From Haloechinothrix sp033042135 (GTDB lineage Bacteria; Actinomycetota; Actinomycetes; Mycobacteriales; Pseudonocardiaceae), in contig NZ_WBXM01000002.1 of the NCBI RefSeq assembly GCF_033042135.1, positions 310,001 to 374,000 of the forward strand: a DNA stretch of 64,000 bases, written 5' to 3'. Each line of letters opens with the position of its first letter. Within the stretch, counting starts at the first letter, position 1. The notes under the pieces are model-generated. The model was given only the letters and a program-made list of their open reading frames with translations, searched no databases and was not told where the DNA came from. A program made the position numbers and the translations under genes. Below are positions 63,459 through 64,000 of the stretch, piece after piece.

Positions 63459-64000
63459 ATGACTGTCATGGAACCCAATGCGCCGGCCCCGGGAACTGGA
63501 CCCGTCGACGACGTGGAGGACGTAGCCAAGGGTGTCTCCGGTGCGGGCACGGAGGAGCAGGGGATCACGGTGGCCGAGGGCTCGAGCCCGGCGGCTGATC
63601 CCAGCGCACCCGCAGCGGCACCACAGGATCTCGGTGGTGAGATGCCGCCGACCGCCGAGGAGTTGTTGCGGCAGATCAACGGCCTGCCGGGTGGGCAGTC
63701 GTGGTACGGCGATGTCGCCTCCGAGGCAGGCGACGCCTCGGTCGCGCCGCGGCCGATCCCGATGCCACTGCCGTTCCCGCTGCCTTACCGGGCAGCCAGC
63801 GGTCGGTACCGGTCTCGGCCCGGTGCGTTCCAGCTCGAACTGCGTGTCGACGTCGACGGCAGGCGGCCGCTGCGCAGGCTCAGCGGTGACTACTACCGGG
63901 TATCCGGCTCGACGACGAGCTATTTCGGCTCGTGGACCGTCGACGCTGTGACGGCGCGCGTCACGGACACCGCGGTGACTGTCGTGGGCACGGCCAGGAC
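63459..64000 (+). CDS. Partial gene running off the window: hypothetical protein
   Basis: Open from ATG (GAGGAG upstream) to the window end, at least 180 residues, no stop reached. It starts MTVMEPNAPAPGTGPVDDVE, an acidic Ala/Pro-rich, probably disordered ~60-residue head. PPTAEELLRQINGLPGGQSW follows, then a beta-rich domain with FQLELRVDVDGRRPLRRLSG and GDYYRVSGSTTSYFGSWTVD. I do not recognise a characterised family. There is no signal peptide at the start. Confidence 0.75.
   Translation, partial: MTVMEPNAPAPGTGPVDDVEDVAKGVSGAGTEEQGITVAEGSSPAADPSAPAAAPQDLGGEMPPTAEELLRQINGLPGGQSWYGDVASEAGDASVAPRPIPMPLPFPLPYRAASGRYRSRPGAFQLELRVDVDGRRPLRRLSGDYYRVSGSTTSYFGSWTVDAVTARVTDTAVTVVGTAR

Overview
The window is high-GC, tightly packed DNA with frequent GTG starts, AGGAG-type ribosome sites and a mycobacteria-like set of lipid-catabolism genes (fadA/fadB, FadE23/FadE24-like pair, AccA1/AccD1-like carboxylase, IlvX-like enzyme, WS/DGAT, actinobacterial adenosine kinase). 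This fits an actinomycete, most likely of the Pseudonocardiaceae. A fused glycine/sarcosine/dimethylglycine N-methyltransferase, as known from halophilic actinomycetes such as Actinopolyspora, points to a salt-tolerant organism. The genus is inference. No rRNA, tRNA, insertion sequence, prophage or CRISPR array was seen.

Layout. 0-4 kb: a PadR-VOC-PucR unit, a divergent VOC gene and a double-hotdog thioesterase. 4-11.4 kb: a five-gene oxidoreductase operon on the minus strand (Fe-S protein, FAD oxidase, unknown small protein, aldehyde dehydrogenase, flavin/F420 oxidoreductase), divergent from a GntR regulator and a Cache-domain protein. 11.4-17.7 kb: an unknown gene, then a TetR regulator divergent from a methylcrotonyl-CoA-carboxylase-type operon. 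17.7-27.3 kb: a PhaC-like protein, a VOC protein, a two-subunit acyl-CoA dehydrogenase behind a single-chain tandem TetR regulator, and the fadA-fadB fatty-acid oxidation operon. 27.4-33.8 kb: a secreted lipase, two TetR genes, an IlvX-like ThDP enzyme and a KstD-like flavoprotein. 34-42.8 kb: an uncharacterised catabolic island (DUF3830 protein, class III aminotransferase, aldehyde dehydrogenase, GntR regulator, two Asp/Glu-racemase-superfamily enzymes, D-2-hydroxyacid dehydrogenase, amidase). Three near-identical 14-bp palindromes tie the island together. 42.8-49.8 kb: an esterase, a WS/DGAT, release factor 3, a Baeyer-Villiger-type monooxygenase and an AraC regulator.

50.6-59.9 kb is the most striking part. 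Five genes in one direction (fused GSMT-SDMT, metK, adenosine kinase, metH, S-adenosylhomocysteine hydrolase) encode three-step methylation of glycine to betaine plus a complete closed cycle that regenerates S-adenosylmethionine and removes the inhibitory products. 60-64 kb holds a DUF4282 protein, a PadR/membrane-protein pair, a glutathionyl-hydroquinone-reductase-like protein and a gene running off the edge.

Two families of intergenic repeats sit at gene 3' ends. One is an approximately 50-bp imperfect palindrome (five copies) that often supplies the stop codon of its neighbours. The other is a 22-bp tandem repeat (4 copies plus 2 copies). Several operator-like inverted repeats were found next to the regulators that may bind them.
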